Shown: positions 16,582-27,080, counted from the first letter of the stretch. The stretch is 64,000 nt of DNA from CAWCUK01 sp963798775 (GCA_963798775.1 CAWCUK010000001.1:1302001-1366000); one strand, 5' to 3'. Made by a program: numbers and translations. Notes: generated by a model not told the origin, from the letters alone.

Positions 16582-18455
16582 AAGAAAATCACCAATGATA
16601 AAGTTATAATTGCACCGATTCCAATTCCCATCGCGTACCAGCGGATTTTACCGTTTTGAGTTGTGCTTAAAACTTGATTGAAAACTCCCGCGGCCCACGC
16701 AATTCCCGTATAGAAATAGTCAATAAAATCTCTTCTGTCAATTTCAGCCAGCCAAACTACCGGCACTACAAAAAGTTTATCGTAAACCCAATCAAATCCC
16801 CAGCCTTTAAACCAATAATTTAGCAGTACCGATTTCTCAAGATTTTTTTCTTTATAAACTTTCTTTTTATACAAAAGGAATGAGATATAAACTCCAAGCA
16901 GAGCAGTTACTGCCGCAATAATTTGGAATAAAATTTCCGTCCCTTCACCCGCAGCACTAATTGATTCGGGCAAAGCTGAACTAACAAAATTAGAAAATAA
17001 CGGAAGGTTTCCGAGAGTTTCCGGTATCTCTACAAATCCTCCGATTATAGAAAGTATTCCCAAAATAATTAAAGGAATTTTTATTAAGCTGCCCGGCTTA
17101 TGTTCAACCTTAATTTTGGCTTCTCCGAAAAAAGTAATAAAAACCATTCTGAAAGTATAAATCGCGGTAATAAAAGCACCAAGTAAACCCGCTGCCCATA
17201 ACCAGGGACTCCCGTTTTCGCCCGACCAGGCGTACCACAAAATCATATCTTTGCTGTAAAACCCCGCTGTAATTAAAGGAAGTGCAGCAAGAGAAGCCGA
17301 GCCGGCAAGGAAAGTCCAATAAGTTACCGGAAGAAGTTTTCTCAACCCTCCCATTTTGAACATATTATGTTCATGGTGCATTGCCATAATAACAGCGCCC
17401 GCGGCTAAGAATAATAAAGCTTTGAAAAAGGCGTGAATCATAAAATGAAAAATCGCTGCAGACCAGGCCCCGACGCCAAGCGCCAAGAACATATAACCAA
17501 TTTGACTTATAGTTGAATAAGCTAAAACTCTTTTAATATCGTATTGGGTTAAAGCGCTGAATCCGGCAACAAGAAGAGTAAGTGCTCCTATCACAGCAAC
17601 AGTAGTTTGAGCGGAAGGCGCGAGGATGAAAAGAATATTTGTACGCGCGATTAAATAAACTCCAGCAGTAACCATTGTAGCGGCATGAATTAACGCGCTA
17701 ACAGGAGAAGGGCCGGCCATCGCATCGGGAAGCCAAGTTTGAAGTGGGAGCTGCGCCGATTTTCCGAGAGCGCCCCCTAATAATAAAAATGCGGCAGCTT
17801 CTGCCGTTCCGCTTCCTATTTGCCATAGTTGCGGGGCGTCGTGAAGTACAGCTTGAATATTTAAAGTATTAAAATTCTTTACAAGTAAAAATAATCCCAA
17901 CGCCATAGCAGTATCGCCGACACGTGTTACTATAAAAGCTTTTCTGGCGGCGTAACCGTTTGCGGGATCTTTATACCAAAAGCCGATTAATAAATAACTG
18001 CACAATCCAACTCCCTCCCAGCCCAAATACAGGAGGAGGAGATTATCGGCTAATACCAAGGTTAACATTGAGCCGACAAATAAATTCATATAAGCGAAGA
18101 ATCGGGAATAACCGTCATCATCACGCATAAATTCAGCGGAATAAAGATGAATTAAAAATCCCACAAAAGTGATTACAAAAATAAATACTACAGAAAGCGC
18201 ATCGAGATGAAAAGCGATACTTGGATTAAAACCTGCAACATTCATCCAAGTCCATAAAACTTGATTAAAAGAATTTCCGGAAGGCGGAGACGATAAAAAA
18301 TTAATCCCGATTAATAAAGTAATTATTGCGGATATGCCCACAGAACCTACTCCCACCAAAGCGGCAATATTTTTAGGAAGTTTCTTTCCCAAAATAGAAA
18401 GAAACAGGAAACCTAAAAATGGAATAGCCGGAACAAACCATAATAGAGAATACAT
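16578..18455 (-). CDS. nuoL: NADH-quinone oxidoreductase subunit L
   Basis: This is the distal proton-pumping subunit NuoL (625 residues). It has YLGWEGVGLCSYLLIGFWY, GKSAQLPLQTWLPDAMAGPSPVSALIHAATMV, the TM12 SKDMIL with its lysine, and a normal C-terminus. The lateral amphipathic helix (about 540-600: WGFDWVYDKLFVVPVVWLAE, GIAWAAGVFNQVLSTTQNGK) is followed by the last transmembrane helix (IGIGAIITLSLVIFL). It is complete and in frame, in contrast to the nuoL at 8661-10612, which has an altered TM12 motif and tail. It follows nuoK by one base. Confidence 0.96.
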   Translation of the reverse strand: MYSLLWFVPAIPFLGFLFLSILGKKLPKNIAALVGVGSVGISAIITLLIGINFLSSPPSGNSFNQVLWTWMNVAGFNPSIAFHLDALSVVFIFVITFVGFLIHLYSAEFMRDDDGYSRFFAYMNLFVGSMLTLVLADNLLLLYLGWEGVGLCSYLLIGFWYKDPANGYAARKAFIVTRVGDTAMALGLFLLVKNFNTLNIQAVLHDAPQLWQIGSGTAEAAAFLLLGGALGKSAQLPLQTWLPDAMAGPSPVSALIHAATMVTAGVYLIARTNILFILAPSAQTTVAVIGALTLLVAGFSALTQYDIKRVLAYSTISQIGYMFLALGVGAWSAAIFHFMIHAFFKALLFLAAGAVIMAMHHEHNMFKMGGLRKLLPVTYWTFLAGSASLAALPLITAGFYSKDMILWYAWSGENGSPWLWAAGLLGAFITAIYTFRMVFITFFGEAKIKVEHKPGSLIKIPLIILGILSIIGGFVEIPETLGNLPLFSNFVSSALPESISAAGEGTEILFQIIAAVTALLGVYISFLLYKKKVYKEKNLEKSVLLNYWFKGWGFDWVYDKLFVVPVVWLAEIDRRDFIDYFYTGIAWAAGVFNQVLSTTQNGKIRWYAMGIGIGAIITLSLVIFL

Positions 18456-18456
18456 T

Positions 18457-18762
18457 TTAACCTTTCATTTTATCTAATTCATCCGAGTCAAGTGTTTTAA
18501 ACTTGTGAAATATTTGCAGTATTAAAGCAAGGCCAACTGATACTTCTGCGGCAGCCATAGCAAGAATAAAAATGAACATCACTTGCCCCTCCGGCTGCGC
18601 CCATTTAGAAGCCGCTACAACAAAAGCCAATCCGGCGGCGTTTAACATAATTTCGATTGACATTAGCATGAAAATAATATTGCGCCGAATCAGCAGTCCG
18701 GCAAATCCAAGGAAGAATAAAACTCCGGCTAATAAAAGTCCTAATTGAACAGGAACATTCAT
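18457..18762 (-). CDS. nuoK: NADH-quinone oxidoreductase subunit K
   Basis: This is a 101-residue, three-helix membrane subunit NuoK. The two conserved membrane glutamates are visible: MSIEIMLNAAGLAFVVAA in TM2 and AMAAAEVSVGLALILQIF in TM3. The N-terminal helix is short and hydrophobic (LGLLLAGVLFFLGFAGLLI). The ATG overlaps the nuoJ stop by 4 bp. It belongs to the complete complex I operon. Confidence 0.96.
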   Translation of the reverse strand: MNVPVQLGLLLAGVLFFLGFAGLLIRRNIIFMLMSIEIMLNAAGLAFVVAASKWAQPEGQVMFIFILAMAAAEVSVGLALILQIFHKFKTLDSDELDKMKG

Positions 18763-19286
18763 TTATTTTCTCCATTTAAAAAGCGATGAGCCGGTTTCCT
18801 TTCCCTATTTCCAATATGAAAAGCACCGATAATTCCGGCCATTAAAAGCATTGCCGCAAGCTCAACCCCAAGCAGGTAAGTACCGAATAAAGAAATCCCG
18901 ATTTGCTTTGGATTTACCGCAAAAGTTGTATGTGAAAATTCATGTGCGTTAATTAATAAAATTACAAACTCAACAAAAAGGATTAATGATAATACGGCTG
19001 GCCCGATCCAAGCTGTTTTTCCAAGCCATTGGCTCTCCTGCTCGGCTTGTTTTCCGCCAAGATTCAGCATCATAATTACAAAAATAAAAAGCACCATAAT
19101 TGCCCCGGCATAAATAATTACTTCAAGCGCGGCAATAAACGGAGCGCCGAGAGTGTAAAATACAACAGCAATTGAAAGGAGCGATACAACAAGATAAAGC
19201 AACGCGTGGACAGCATTTGTTCTTGTAATTACTAATATTGTTGAAACTACTGCTATTACTGCCGATATGTAAAATATTATGTTCAT
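18759..19286 (-). CDS. nuoJ: NADH-quinone oxidoreductase subunit J
   Basis: This is membrane subunit NuoJ (175 residues). It shows NAVHALLYLVVSLLSIAVVF early and the conserved TM3 region with EVIIYAGAIMVLFIFVIMML (the pi-bulge helix thought to gate proton transfer). The length is normal and there is no Met/His-rich loop, unlike the nuoJ at 10917. It is followed by nuoK with a 4-bp overlap and preceded by nuoI 12 bp upstream. Confidence 0.95.
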   Translation of the reverse strand: MNIIFYISAVIAVVSTILVITRTNAVHALLYLVVSLLSIAVVFYTLGAPFIAALEVIIYAGAIMVLFIFVIMMLNLGGKQAEQESQWLGKTAWIGPAVLSLILFVEFVILLINAHEFSHTTFAVNPKQIGISLFGTYLLGVELAAMLLMAGIIGAFHIGNRERKPAHRFLNGENK

Positions 19287-19298
19287 ATAAACTTTAAC

Positions 19299-19814
19299 TT
19301 ATGGTATTAAACTTTTAATGTTAACCGGTTTCTTTTGATTTTCACCTTCTCCTTTTTGCTTTCCGCTTACCGCCACTCCGGCTACTCTGTAAAAATTATA
19401 ACCGTGATATTTCCCTTGTCCCGCAATTAAAAGGTCTTCTTTTTCGTAAACTAAATTTTGTCTGCTGTACTCGCTCATTTCAAAATCGGGAGTAAGCTGG
19501 ATAGCATAAGTTGGACATGCTTCTTCGCAGAATCCGCAGAAAATACAGCGGGAAAAATTTATTCTGAAAAAATCGGGATAACGGCGGCCGGTTTCATCTT
19601 CTGTTGCCTGAAGAGAAATGCAATCAACAGGACAAGCGACCGCGCATAAATAACAAGCTACGCATCTTTCCATTCCATCCGGGTCGCGTGATAAAATAAT
19701 TCTTCCCCGCCACCTTGCAGGCAGTTTTGGTTTTTCATCCGGATATTGAATTGTTTCTCTTTTTCTGAACATGTGCAGAAAAGCTATCAACATAGATTTC
19801 AGTGAGCTAAACAT
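19299..19814 (-). CDS. nuoI: NADH-quinone oxidoreductase subunit I (2x[4Fe-4S])
   Basis: This is the peripheral-arm ferredoxin-like subunit NuoI (171 residues), which carries clusters N6a and N6b and passes electrons towards NuoB. The two cluster motifs are CVACYLCAVACPVDC and CIFCGFCEEACPTYA. The N-terminus has a basic amphipathic stretch that would lie on the membrane. The C-terminal ~30 residues are polar. It sits between nuoH and nuoJ in the standard order. No second nuoI exists for the downstream membrane-only cluster in this window. Confidence 0.96.
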   Translation of the reverse strand: MFSSLKSMLIAFLHMFRKRETIQYPDEKPKLPARWRGRIILSRDPDGMERCVACYLCAVACPVDCISLQATEDETGRRYPDFFRINFSRCIFCGFCEEACPTYAIQLTPDFEMSEYSRQNLVYEKEDLLIAGQGKYHGYNFYRVAGVAVSGKQKGEGENQKKPVNIKSLIP

Positions 19815-19852
19815 TAAATCCTCTCAAATTTTTCATCAAAACAAAAGCTTCT

Positions 19853-20806
19853 TTAAGAAGCTAAAACAATAGCGCCGGTAACAAGTAAATTCAGCAAAGC
19901 AAGCGGAAGTAGAAACTTCCAGCCGTATGTCATCAATTGATCATATCGGGGACGCGGCAGTGAAGCGCGAAGCAGAATAAAAACACAAATAAAGACAAAA
20001 GTTTTTATGAAGAACCAAATAATTCCCGGCAAAAAAGCAGGACCAAGCCAGCCGCCGAAAAATAAAGTTGTAATCATAGCTGAGATCAGAGTTATCCCAA
20101 CATATTCACCAACGAAAAACATACCGAATTTCATTCCACTGTACTCCGAATGAAAGCCGGCGATAAGTTCACTTTCCGCTTCGGGAATATCAAAAGGCAG
20201 GCGATGAGTTTCAGCGATTCCGGCAATTATAAAAATTACAAATCCGATAAACTGCGGAATAACATTCCACATTCCAGCTTGGGCTAAAACAATTTCTTTC
20301 ATATTAAAAGACCCGGTAAGCATAACTACGCCCATTAGAGACAGTCCCATAAAAACTTCGTAAGTAATCATTTGGGCCGAACCGCGCATTGCTCCGAGAA
20401 GAGAATATTTATTATTTGATGACCAGCCGCCGAGGACAATACTGTAAGCGCCGAGCGAAGACATCGCGAGAAAAAATAAAAGCCCTATATTTATATCTGT
20501 AACAATAATTCCCGAAGTAAATGGAATAACGGCAAAACTCATTAATACAGTTATCATAACAATAGCGGGAGCAATAATGAAAACCGGCTTATCCACAAAC
20601 GGCGGTATCCAATCTTCTTTAAAAAATATTTTAATCATATCGGCAAGAACCTGCATTAAACCGAAAGGGCCGACTCTATTTGGGCCGTAGCGGTCTTGCC
20701 ATAAACCAAGCAGTCTCCGTTCAAGCCAAATTAATCCGGCGGCGATGGATGTCATCACCAATAGAACTCCGACAGCAATTAAAATATATTTTAAAACTTC
20801 ACTCAT
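19853..20806 (-). CDS. nuoH: NADH-quinone oxidoreductase subunit H
   Basis: This is the membrane subunit NuoH, which forms the quinone-access tunnel and joins the peripheral and membrane arms (317 residues, eight helices). All signatures are present: WLERRLLGLWQDRYGPNRVG, the Lys/Glu-rich KIFFKEDWIPP, GGWSSNNKYSLLGAMRGSAQ, and AETHRLPFDIPEAESELIAG followed by FHSEYSGM. It is the reference against which the NuoH-like protein at 11648-12550 appears stripped of its quinone site. Confidence 0.96.
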   Translation of the reverse strand: MSEVLKYILIAVGVLLVMTSIAAGLIWLERRLLGLWQDRYGPNRVGPFGLMQVLADMIKIFFKEDWIPPFVDKPVFIIAPAIVMITVLMSFAVIPFTSGIIVTDINIGLLFFLAMSSLGAYSIVLGGWSSNNKYSLLGAMRGSAQMITYEVFMGLSLMGVVMLTGSFNMKEIVLAQAGMWNVIPQFIGFVIFIIAGIAETHRLPFDIPEAESELIAGFHSEYSGMKFGMFFVGEYVGITLISAMITTLFFGGWLGPAFLPGIIWFFIKTFVFICVFILLRASLPRPRYDQLMTYGWKFLLPLALLNLLVTGAIVLAS

Positions 20807-20809
20807 TTC

Positions 20810-23555
20810 TTATTTTTGAATTTTAATAAAAGCCGGCAAAATTAAATAAGGCATACCAAATAATCCCACAGGTAATCCTACAATACCGTCGGCTAAATCA
20901 TTTTTTAATTTTATTTTTAAAACCAGATGCTCTTCTCCTATTTCAATTTTTATTTCTTCACCGGGTTTTAAATTTAATTTAGATAATTCATTTTCATTCA
21001 TCGCTAAATATGGTTCAGGCGCTTCTTTCAGCAACCGCCGGCGCCATATTGCTTAGTTCATCGGAACCGAAAATATGATGAATAGGCAGGGCAAACCATT
21101 CTCCTTCTTTAGGGTTAAATTTTGGCGGAACTTCCTCAAAATATTTTTTTGAAGTTGATTTAGGCTCATCAAATAATCGCCTTCCGGGATCACCGCCGTG
21201 TAATGGGCCGCCGACTTCAATTTGATATTTGTTTATCGATTGAACTGAATTCCAGCCGGGCGACCAGAAGAAAGGAATTATAGAAGACGGCGGCTGGCCT
21301 TGATATCCTTCCATTGTAAAAGTTAAAGCTGAATCTTCATCCACGGGCGGCATCGGCTCACTAACATCAGTATGCGCGTGCATAGCGGTTCTGCCGCTGT
21401 ACCTGTGAGGCTCACGTGGAATTTTTTGTCCGGCTTCTCTAAATCCGGGAGGAGGAGTAATATTTTGCATTCGTTCAAACTGAGGAAGTTTTTTTACTAA
21501 AGATTTAATTACATTCTCTAAATTTATTTCGGTTCTTTTTGGTTTTAGTTCATTTGAAATATTATTTATAAAACGCCAGCTTTCAATTATTTCGCTTTTA
21601 TCCTCACCAAACAAGGCACTAGGAACATAAACTTGATAAAATCTTTGCGCCCTGCATTCATTATTAATAAACGTTCCATCAGATTCGGCAAAAGTACCAA
21701 CAGCGCCAACAACAGATGCCTTTTTCGTGGTTGCATTTTCAAATGAATCAAGAGCAACAACATTTTTACATTTTTGCAGAAATTGATCTACTGCTTTTTT
21801 TTCTTTTCTTCTGTAAAGATCATTTTCAAGAATAATAATATTCTCTGCCTCGCCTTTATTTATAATATCGAAAGCATCGTCTAAATTTTTTAAACTCATC
21901 ATTGCGAGTCCAAAACTATTTGCTTCCGGCACCACAAAACTTAAACTGCAATTATTATTTATCGAATGAAGCGCGGCGGCAACATTCGCGGAAGCTTTAA
22001 TTACATCTTCACTATTACATTGAGTGCCGGAAATAATAACCGGAGATTCAGCGTTTTTTAATTCTTCAACAATTTTATTTATGATTTGATTTTCATCTTC
22101 GTTTAACTCACCGTCATCTAAAAATTTTGTTTTTCCGGTTAAAGCGTGTGCAATACCGAATCCTAATCGAGCAATATTAGCCGGTGCGGCAGTGTAAGTA
22201 TCCATTGCTATTTCTTTTAACTTTGTTGAATACATAGAAGCAATAAACAGGGGTCCGTGGGATTCTTGAGTTGCTTCCCGAACCGCCGCATCCTGCCATA
22301 ACGGAACATTTAACTTTTCAGCATGCTTCATTGGTTTTTGTTTTACCGACTGTTGAATAGCAAGCGCGTACATTGGCGCGGTATTTAAAATATCTTCGCC
22401 AAGAATTAATACCGCATCAGATTTTCTAATTTCATTCATCGAAGGAATATGAGCCGGAGAATCTTTCATAATAGAATGAATTAGCGTTAGCTGTTTGAAA
22501 TCATTTGAAGAAATACCGGCATAGAAATTTTCTTTTCCGACTAGTTCCATTAAAGAATAATTTGATTCCAAAGAAGCTCTAGGAGAGCCAATACCAAGGG
22601 ATTTCCCGCTTTTAATTATATCCGCAATATCTTTTGAAACTGATGTATTATCTATTTGTTTAAACGTTTCTGATTTTGAATTTCTTTTCAGTGAGTGATA
22701 AATTCGTCTTTCCGAGTTTACAAATTCATAACCGAATCTTCCGCGGTCGCACAAAAAGTAATCATTTACTTGATGATTAAACCTTGATAAAATTCTTCTT
22801 AAGGTGCCGTATCTTTCTGCCGCAATTGTATTGCATCCAAGGCTGCAGTGGGTGCATATTGAGGGAGAATTCGTCAAATCCCATTTTCTTGTATAATGTT
22901 TGCGCAGTGTTTTATCCGTAAAAACTCCGGTGGGACAAACTTCAACAAGGTTTCCGCTGAATTCATTTTCTAAAACTCCTTCTTCACTTCTTCCGAAATA
23001 AACATGATTATGCGCCGCAAAAACATCAAAATCTCTTCCGCCCGCATAATCGCGGTAAAACCTAACGCAGCGGTAACATTGAATGCAGCGGTTCATTTCA
23101 TGATAGATAAAGGGCCCGAGATACTGATTTTCGTAAGTTCGTTTTTTGAAACTATAACGGCGGTAATCATGTCCTGTCATTACAGTCATATCCTGCAAAT
23201 GACATTCACCGCCTTCATCGCAAACGGGACAATCGTGCGGATGATTTGTCATCAGCCATTCAATTACTCCTGCTCTAAATTCTTCCGCTTCATTTTCTAT
23301 TAAACCAATTCTCAAATTATCTTTAACCGGCTCCATACAAGCCATTACTATTTTGCCATTTTCATCATTTTCATCTTTATATTTTTTTACGGCACATTGT
23401 CGGCAGGCTCCAACAGAACCCATTGCCGGATGCCAGCAGAAATAAGGAAGATTTAATCCCAAACTAAACAAGCGTCGAAGAAGATTTTGCCCTTCTTCCA
23501 CTTCATAAGTTTTTCCGTCAATAATAATTTTTGGCAACTTTATCTCCATGGACAT
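20810..23555 (-). CDS. nuoG: NADH-quinone oxidoreductase subunit G, C-terminus split off by a frameshift
   Basis: This is the large iron-sulfur subunit NuoG. The main frame (23555-21015, 846 residues) has the N-terminal [2Fe-2S] ligands (CWHPAMGSVGACRQC), the His-Cys3 motif (HDCPVCDEGGEC) and the Cys motif CIQCYRCVRFYRD. A further motif, CTHCSLGC, fits the extra N7 cluster region. A molybdopterin-oxidoreductase-like domain follows. The frame ends in HHIFGSDELSNMAPAVAERSA. The last 70 or so residues (EAPEPYLAMNENELSKLNL to the end at 20810) lie in the +1 frame from about 21030. Skipping one A in GAAAGAAG joins them with the same spacing as in E. coli NuoG (SEELSQRAP to PQPYI). I regard the small downstream frame as the displaced NuoG tail and the break as a probable indel error. 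Confidence 0.9.
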
Positions 23556-24811
23556 TTTTTTTCATCAATATGCCGCTGATAATCATCTTTAAAATATTTT
23601 AATGCACTTTGCAAAGGTTCCATTGCGCCGGGTGCTAAAGCGCAAAATGTATTTCCCGGTCCTAAATATTTAGTATGAAAAGAAAGAAGATTTATATCTT
23701 CATCTCTACCTTTGCCTTCTTCTAATGCGAATAAAATTTTCTCAACCCACGGAAGCCCTTCACGGCAGGGAGTGCACCATCCGCAGGATTCTTGCGCAAA
23801 AAATTGTTGGAGATTATGGACGAATCCAACCGGACAAGTTTTATCATCAAGAATAATCAAAGTACCTGTACCTAAACGGCTTCCGGCTTTTGTTACATTG
23901 CCAAAATCCATTTCCACATCAAGATGATCTTCAATTAAAAAATCAGTTGAAGCGCCGCCCGGCAAAGCGCCTTTGAATTTAAAACCTTCTTTCATTCCTC
24001 CGGCATATTCTTCAATTATTTCTCGCATTGTTGTTCCAAGCGGAAGTTCCCATGCGCCGGGATTATTAACTCTTCCGCTTACGCCGTAAATTTTAGTTCC
24101 GCCTTCATCTGTTTTGCTTAAGCCTTTAAACCATTCCGCGCCGTTATTTATTATGTGAGGAACGCAGGAGAGAGTTTCAACATTATTAACAATTGTAGGT
24201 TTCCCGAATAAACCGCTTATTTGAGGAAAAGGCGGTTTAGCACGCGGTGTGGCGCGTTTTCCTTCAAGCGCATTTAGCAAACCGGTTTCTTCACCGCACA
24301 TATACCGGCCGACACTGGTATGGAGATTTAATTCAAGATTGAAGCCGCTGTTTAGAATATTTTTTCCGAGATAATTTTTTTCATAAGCTTCATTAATTGC
24401 TTTTAGAATAACATCGGCGGCAGTTTTATAAGCCCATCTTAAAAAGATATATGCATGATCTGCTTGTATAGCATAAGAGCTTAAAATCATTCCTTCAATT
24501 AATTGATGCGGATCTCCTTCCAGCAGAAGTCTATCTTTAAAAGTTCCCGGCTCCATTTCGTCGGCATTTGCAACTAAAAATTTAGGAGTAGGCGCATCTG
24601 CTCCCATCGGAACGAAACTCCATTTCATTCCCGTTCCGAATCCCGCTCCGCCGCGCCCTTTTAAATTTGAATCTTTAACAATTTTCTGAACATCCTCAGG
24701 CGACTTTTGAAATGCCTTTTTCAATGACTGATAACCGCCTGCTTTTTCATATTCATCAATATTCATAGGCGGTTTGTCTGTTCTAATATTTTTTGTTAAA
24801 GGTTTTTCCAC
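23540..24811 (-). CDS. nuoF: NADH-quinone oxidoreductase subunit F (NADH/FMN binding)
   Basis: This is the NADH-oxidising flavoprotein NuoF (423 residues), which binds NADH, FMN and cluster N3. The glycine-rich nucleotide motif is GRGGAGFGTGMKWSF. The FMN region shows NADEMEPGTFKDR, and the [4Fe-4S] ligands are in ESCGWCTPCREG plus a distal Cys near NTFCALAPGAMEPL. The start codon is GTG at 24811, 8 bp after nuoE. It overlaps nuoG by 16 bp. Confidence 0.96.
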   Translation of the reverse strand: MEKPLTKNIRTDKPPMNIDEYEKAGGYQSLKKAFQKSPEDVQKIVKDSNLKGRGGAGFGTGMKWSFVPMGADAPTPKFLVANADEMEPGTFKDRLLLEGDPHQLIEGMILSSYAIQADHAYIFLRWAYKTAADVILKAINEAYEKNYLGKNILNSGFNLELNLHTSVGRYMCGEETGLLNALEGKRATPRAKPPFPQISGLFGKPTIVNNVETLSCVPHIINNGAEWFKGLSKTDEGGTKIYGVSGRVNNPGAWELPLGTTMREIIEEYAGGMKEGFKFKGALPGGASTDFLIEDHLDVEMDFGNVTKAGSRLGTGTLIILDDKTCPVGFVHNLQQFFAQESCGWCTPCREGLPWVEKILFALEEGKGRDEDINLLSFHTKYLGPGNTFCALAPGAMEPLQSALKYFKDDYQRHIDEKKCPWR

Positions 24812-24819
24812 AATATTTT

Positions 24820-25284
24820 TTATTTATATTTTTCTAAAATTTCATCAATTTTTTCAACGGATAAATCTCTATGCAAATCATCGTCAATCATTAAAGCCGG
24901 CGCGTGATCGCAAGTTCCCAGACATACAATAGGAAGCAAAGTAAATCTTTCATCTTTTGTAGTTTCACCGTATTCAATTTTTAATTTTGATTTTAGATGA
25001 TTTATAATATCCTCATATCCCATAATCCAGCAGCTGATGCTGTCGCAGACAAGAATAACATGCCTCCCGACCGGCTGACGAAAAACCAGATTGTAAAAAG
25101 TCGCTACATTATCTAATTCATCGGGAGTCATATCAAGAAAATCGGCAATATCTTTTAAACTTTCATCGGAAATCCATCTTCTTCTTTTCTGAACAATTTT
25201 TAAAGCTTCAATACAAGCTGCCCTTTTTTGAGGAAACTGCTTCAGCTCATGTTCTATTTCTTTTTTCTCTTCATCAGAAAGCAT
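24820..25284 (-). CDS. nuoE: NADH-quinone oxidoreductase subunit E ([2Fe-2S])
   Basis: This is the thioredoxin-fold [2Fe-2S] subunit NuoE (154 residues, cluster N1a), the partner of NuoF in the NADH dehydrogenase module. The four cysteine ligands are visible as CDSISC (C-x4-C) and CLGTC (C-x3-C). The N-terminal helical part contains RAACIEALKIVQKRRRWIS and DMTPDELDNVATFYNLV, typical of the family. It is located between nuoCD and nuoF as in standard operons. Confidence 0.96.
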   Translation of the reverse strand: MLSDEEKKEIEHELKQFPQKRAACIEALKIVQKRRRWISDESLKDIADFLDMTPDELDNVATFYNLVFRQPVGRHVILVCDSISCWIMGYEDIINHLKSKLKIEYGETTKDERFTLLPIVCLGTCDHAPALMIDDDLHRDLSVEKIDEILEKYK

Positions 25285-25299
25285 TTGTTAATCCAATTT

Positions 25300-27048
25300 T
25301 TATCTATCAATATCCGCAAGCACAAAATCTACACTTCCTAAGATTGAAAGCAGATCGGCAACAGTGTATCCACGGCTTATTAAAGGAACCATCTGCATGT
25401 GCGGAAAAGAAGGAGTCCTAATTCTAGTTCTGTAAGAAGAAGTATTTCCATCACTTACAAGATAATACCCGTAACTGCCTTTGGAACCTTCAATAGCAAA
25501 GAAAGCTTCATTCGCGGGAATAACAGGGCCCCAGCTTACATTTAGAAAATGCGTAATAAGAGTTTCTATATCGTGCATGGTTTTTTCCTTTTTCGGAGGC
25601 GTGGCTAAAGGATGATCAGATTTAAACGGGCCGCCGGGCATTATTTTTACGCACTGTTCAATAATTCTTAAACTCTGCCTCATTTCTTCAACACGTACAA
25701 TTGCTCGGTCGTAACAGTCGCCGTTATTCCCAATCGGAATTTCAAAATCAAATTGATCATAACTTGAATAAGGATGTTTTTTTCGAAAATCCCATTCTAA
25801 ACCTGTTGCCCTTAATCCGGGCCCGGTAATTCCCCAATCAATTGCTTCTTCCGTTGTGTATAAACCAATTCCGACTGTTCTTGCTTTGAATATTCTATTC
25901 TGCATAACAAGCTTATCATATTCATTCAATCTTTTCGGAAAATATTTTATGAAGAAATTTACCAGTTCTTCCCAGCCTTCAGGAAGGTCTTGCGCAACGC
26001 CGCCGATACGAAACCAGTTTGGATGCATTCTATCGCCACAAACAGCTTCAATAATATCAAAAACTTTTTCTCTATCGGTGAACATGTAGAAAACCGGTGA
26101 TAACTGGCCGAGGTCTTGTGCGAAAGTCCCATACCAAACAAGATGACTTGCGACCCGGAACAATTCGCAGAGCATAACTCTTATTACTTGGCCTCGAGGC
26201 GGAACAGTGATTCCGGCTAATTTTTCTACGGAAAGTAGGTAGGCTAAATTATTTAATACTCCGCTTAAGTAATCAACTCTATCGGTGTAAGGAATGTATG
26301 TATGCCACGATTGCCGCTCCCCCATTTTTTCAGCCCCTCGATGATGAAAGCCTATATCAGGCACAACATGCAAAATTTCTTCACCGCTTAACTGAAGTAT
26401 TAAACGCAGAACGCCGTGAGTTCCGGGATGCTGCGGACCGAGATTTAAAAACATAAATTCGTTATCATCGCTTTCTTTTTGAAGTCCCCACTTTTCCGGT
26501 TCAAAATGAAGCGCGTCCATTTCCATTACTTCTTTATCTACCGGAAGTTGATAAGGACCCATTTCTGTAGCACGCGCGGGATGTTCTTTTCTTAAAGGAT
26601 GGCCTTTCCATGTAAGCGGCATTAAAAGCCTGGTTAAATGCGGGTGGCCGGGAAAATCAATTCCGAACATATCGAAGACTTCCCTTTCGTACCAATCCGC
26701 GGATTTCCAAACTTTTGTTACGGAAGGAATTGAAGGGCATTCTCCTTTAAGTCCCGATTTTATTCTGATAAAACTATTTCGGTCAAAGGAATAAAGCTGG
26801 TAAACAACTGTAAAATCATCTTGTGGGAAAATATTTTTATTCGCGCGGGAGCGTTCATCAACAGCGGTAAGATCATAAAGCATTTCGTACGGATTATCAA
26901 TTTCATTTTTTAGAAAAGCAAGAACATCGGCAACAGCGGCAGGCGAAAACCAAACAGTTGGAAATTCATCCATTGTAGTTTGTTCAGTTAAAAATAATTC
27001 ACCAAACTTATTTCTCAACTTTATTACAACATCAGAAATATCATGCAT
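25300..27048 (-). CDS. nuoCD: NADH-quinone oxidoreductase fused subunits C/D
   Basis: This is a natural fusion of the 30-kDa (NuoC) and 49-kDa (NuoD) subunits (582 residues), also known from enterobacteria and some Bacteroidota. NuoC covers about 1-175 with WYEREVFDMFGIDFPGHPHL and KGHPLRKEHPA. NuoD starts near 195 with LNLGPQHPGTHGVLRL, which includes the quinone-site histidine region, then DIGFHHRGAEKMGE. The C-terminus ends with the conserved DFVLADIDR. NuoD forms the quinone-reduction site with NuoB. No second nuoC or nuoD serves the downstream membrane-only cluster. Confidence 0.96.
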   Translation of the reverse strand: MHDISDVVIKLRNKFGELFLTEQTTMDEFPTVWFSPAAVADVLAFLKNEIDNPYEMLYDLTAVDERSRANKNIFPQDDFTVVYQLYSFDRNSFIRIKSGLKGECPSIPSVTKVWKSADWYEREVFDMFGIDFPGHPHLTRLLMPLTWKGHPLRKEHPARATEMGPYQLPVDKEVMEMDALHFEPEKWGLQKESDDNEFMFLNLGPQHPGTHGVLRLILQLSGEEILHVVPDIGFHHRGAEKMGERQSWHTYIPYTDRVDYLSGVLNNLAYLLSVEKLAGITVPPRGQVIRVMLCELFRVASHLVWYGTFAQDLGQLSPVFYMFTDREKVFDIIEAVCGDRMHPNWFRIGGVAQDLPEGWEELVNFFIKYFPKRLNEYDKLVMQNRIFKARTVGIGLYTTEEAIDWGITGPGLRATGLEWDFRKKHPYSSYDQFDFEIPIGNNGDCYDRAIVRVEEMRQSLRIIEQCVKIMPGGPFKSDHPLATPPKKEKTMHDIETLITHFLNVSWGPVIPANEAFFAIEGSKGSYGYYLVSDGNTSSYRTRIRTPSFPHMQMVPLISRGYTVADLLSILGSVDFVLADIDR

Positions 27049-27080
27049 ACAATAACCTTATCTGCGGAAATTATTAATCT

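Noticed and set aside
20810..21034. Separate 74-residue gene after nuoG
   Set aside because: It begins with a TTG inside nuoG and matches the C-terminus of NuoG in order and spacing; treated as the frameshifted NuoG tail.
25300..27048. nuoCD fusion as a novelty
   Set aside because: Fused NuoCD is well known from several bacterial groups.
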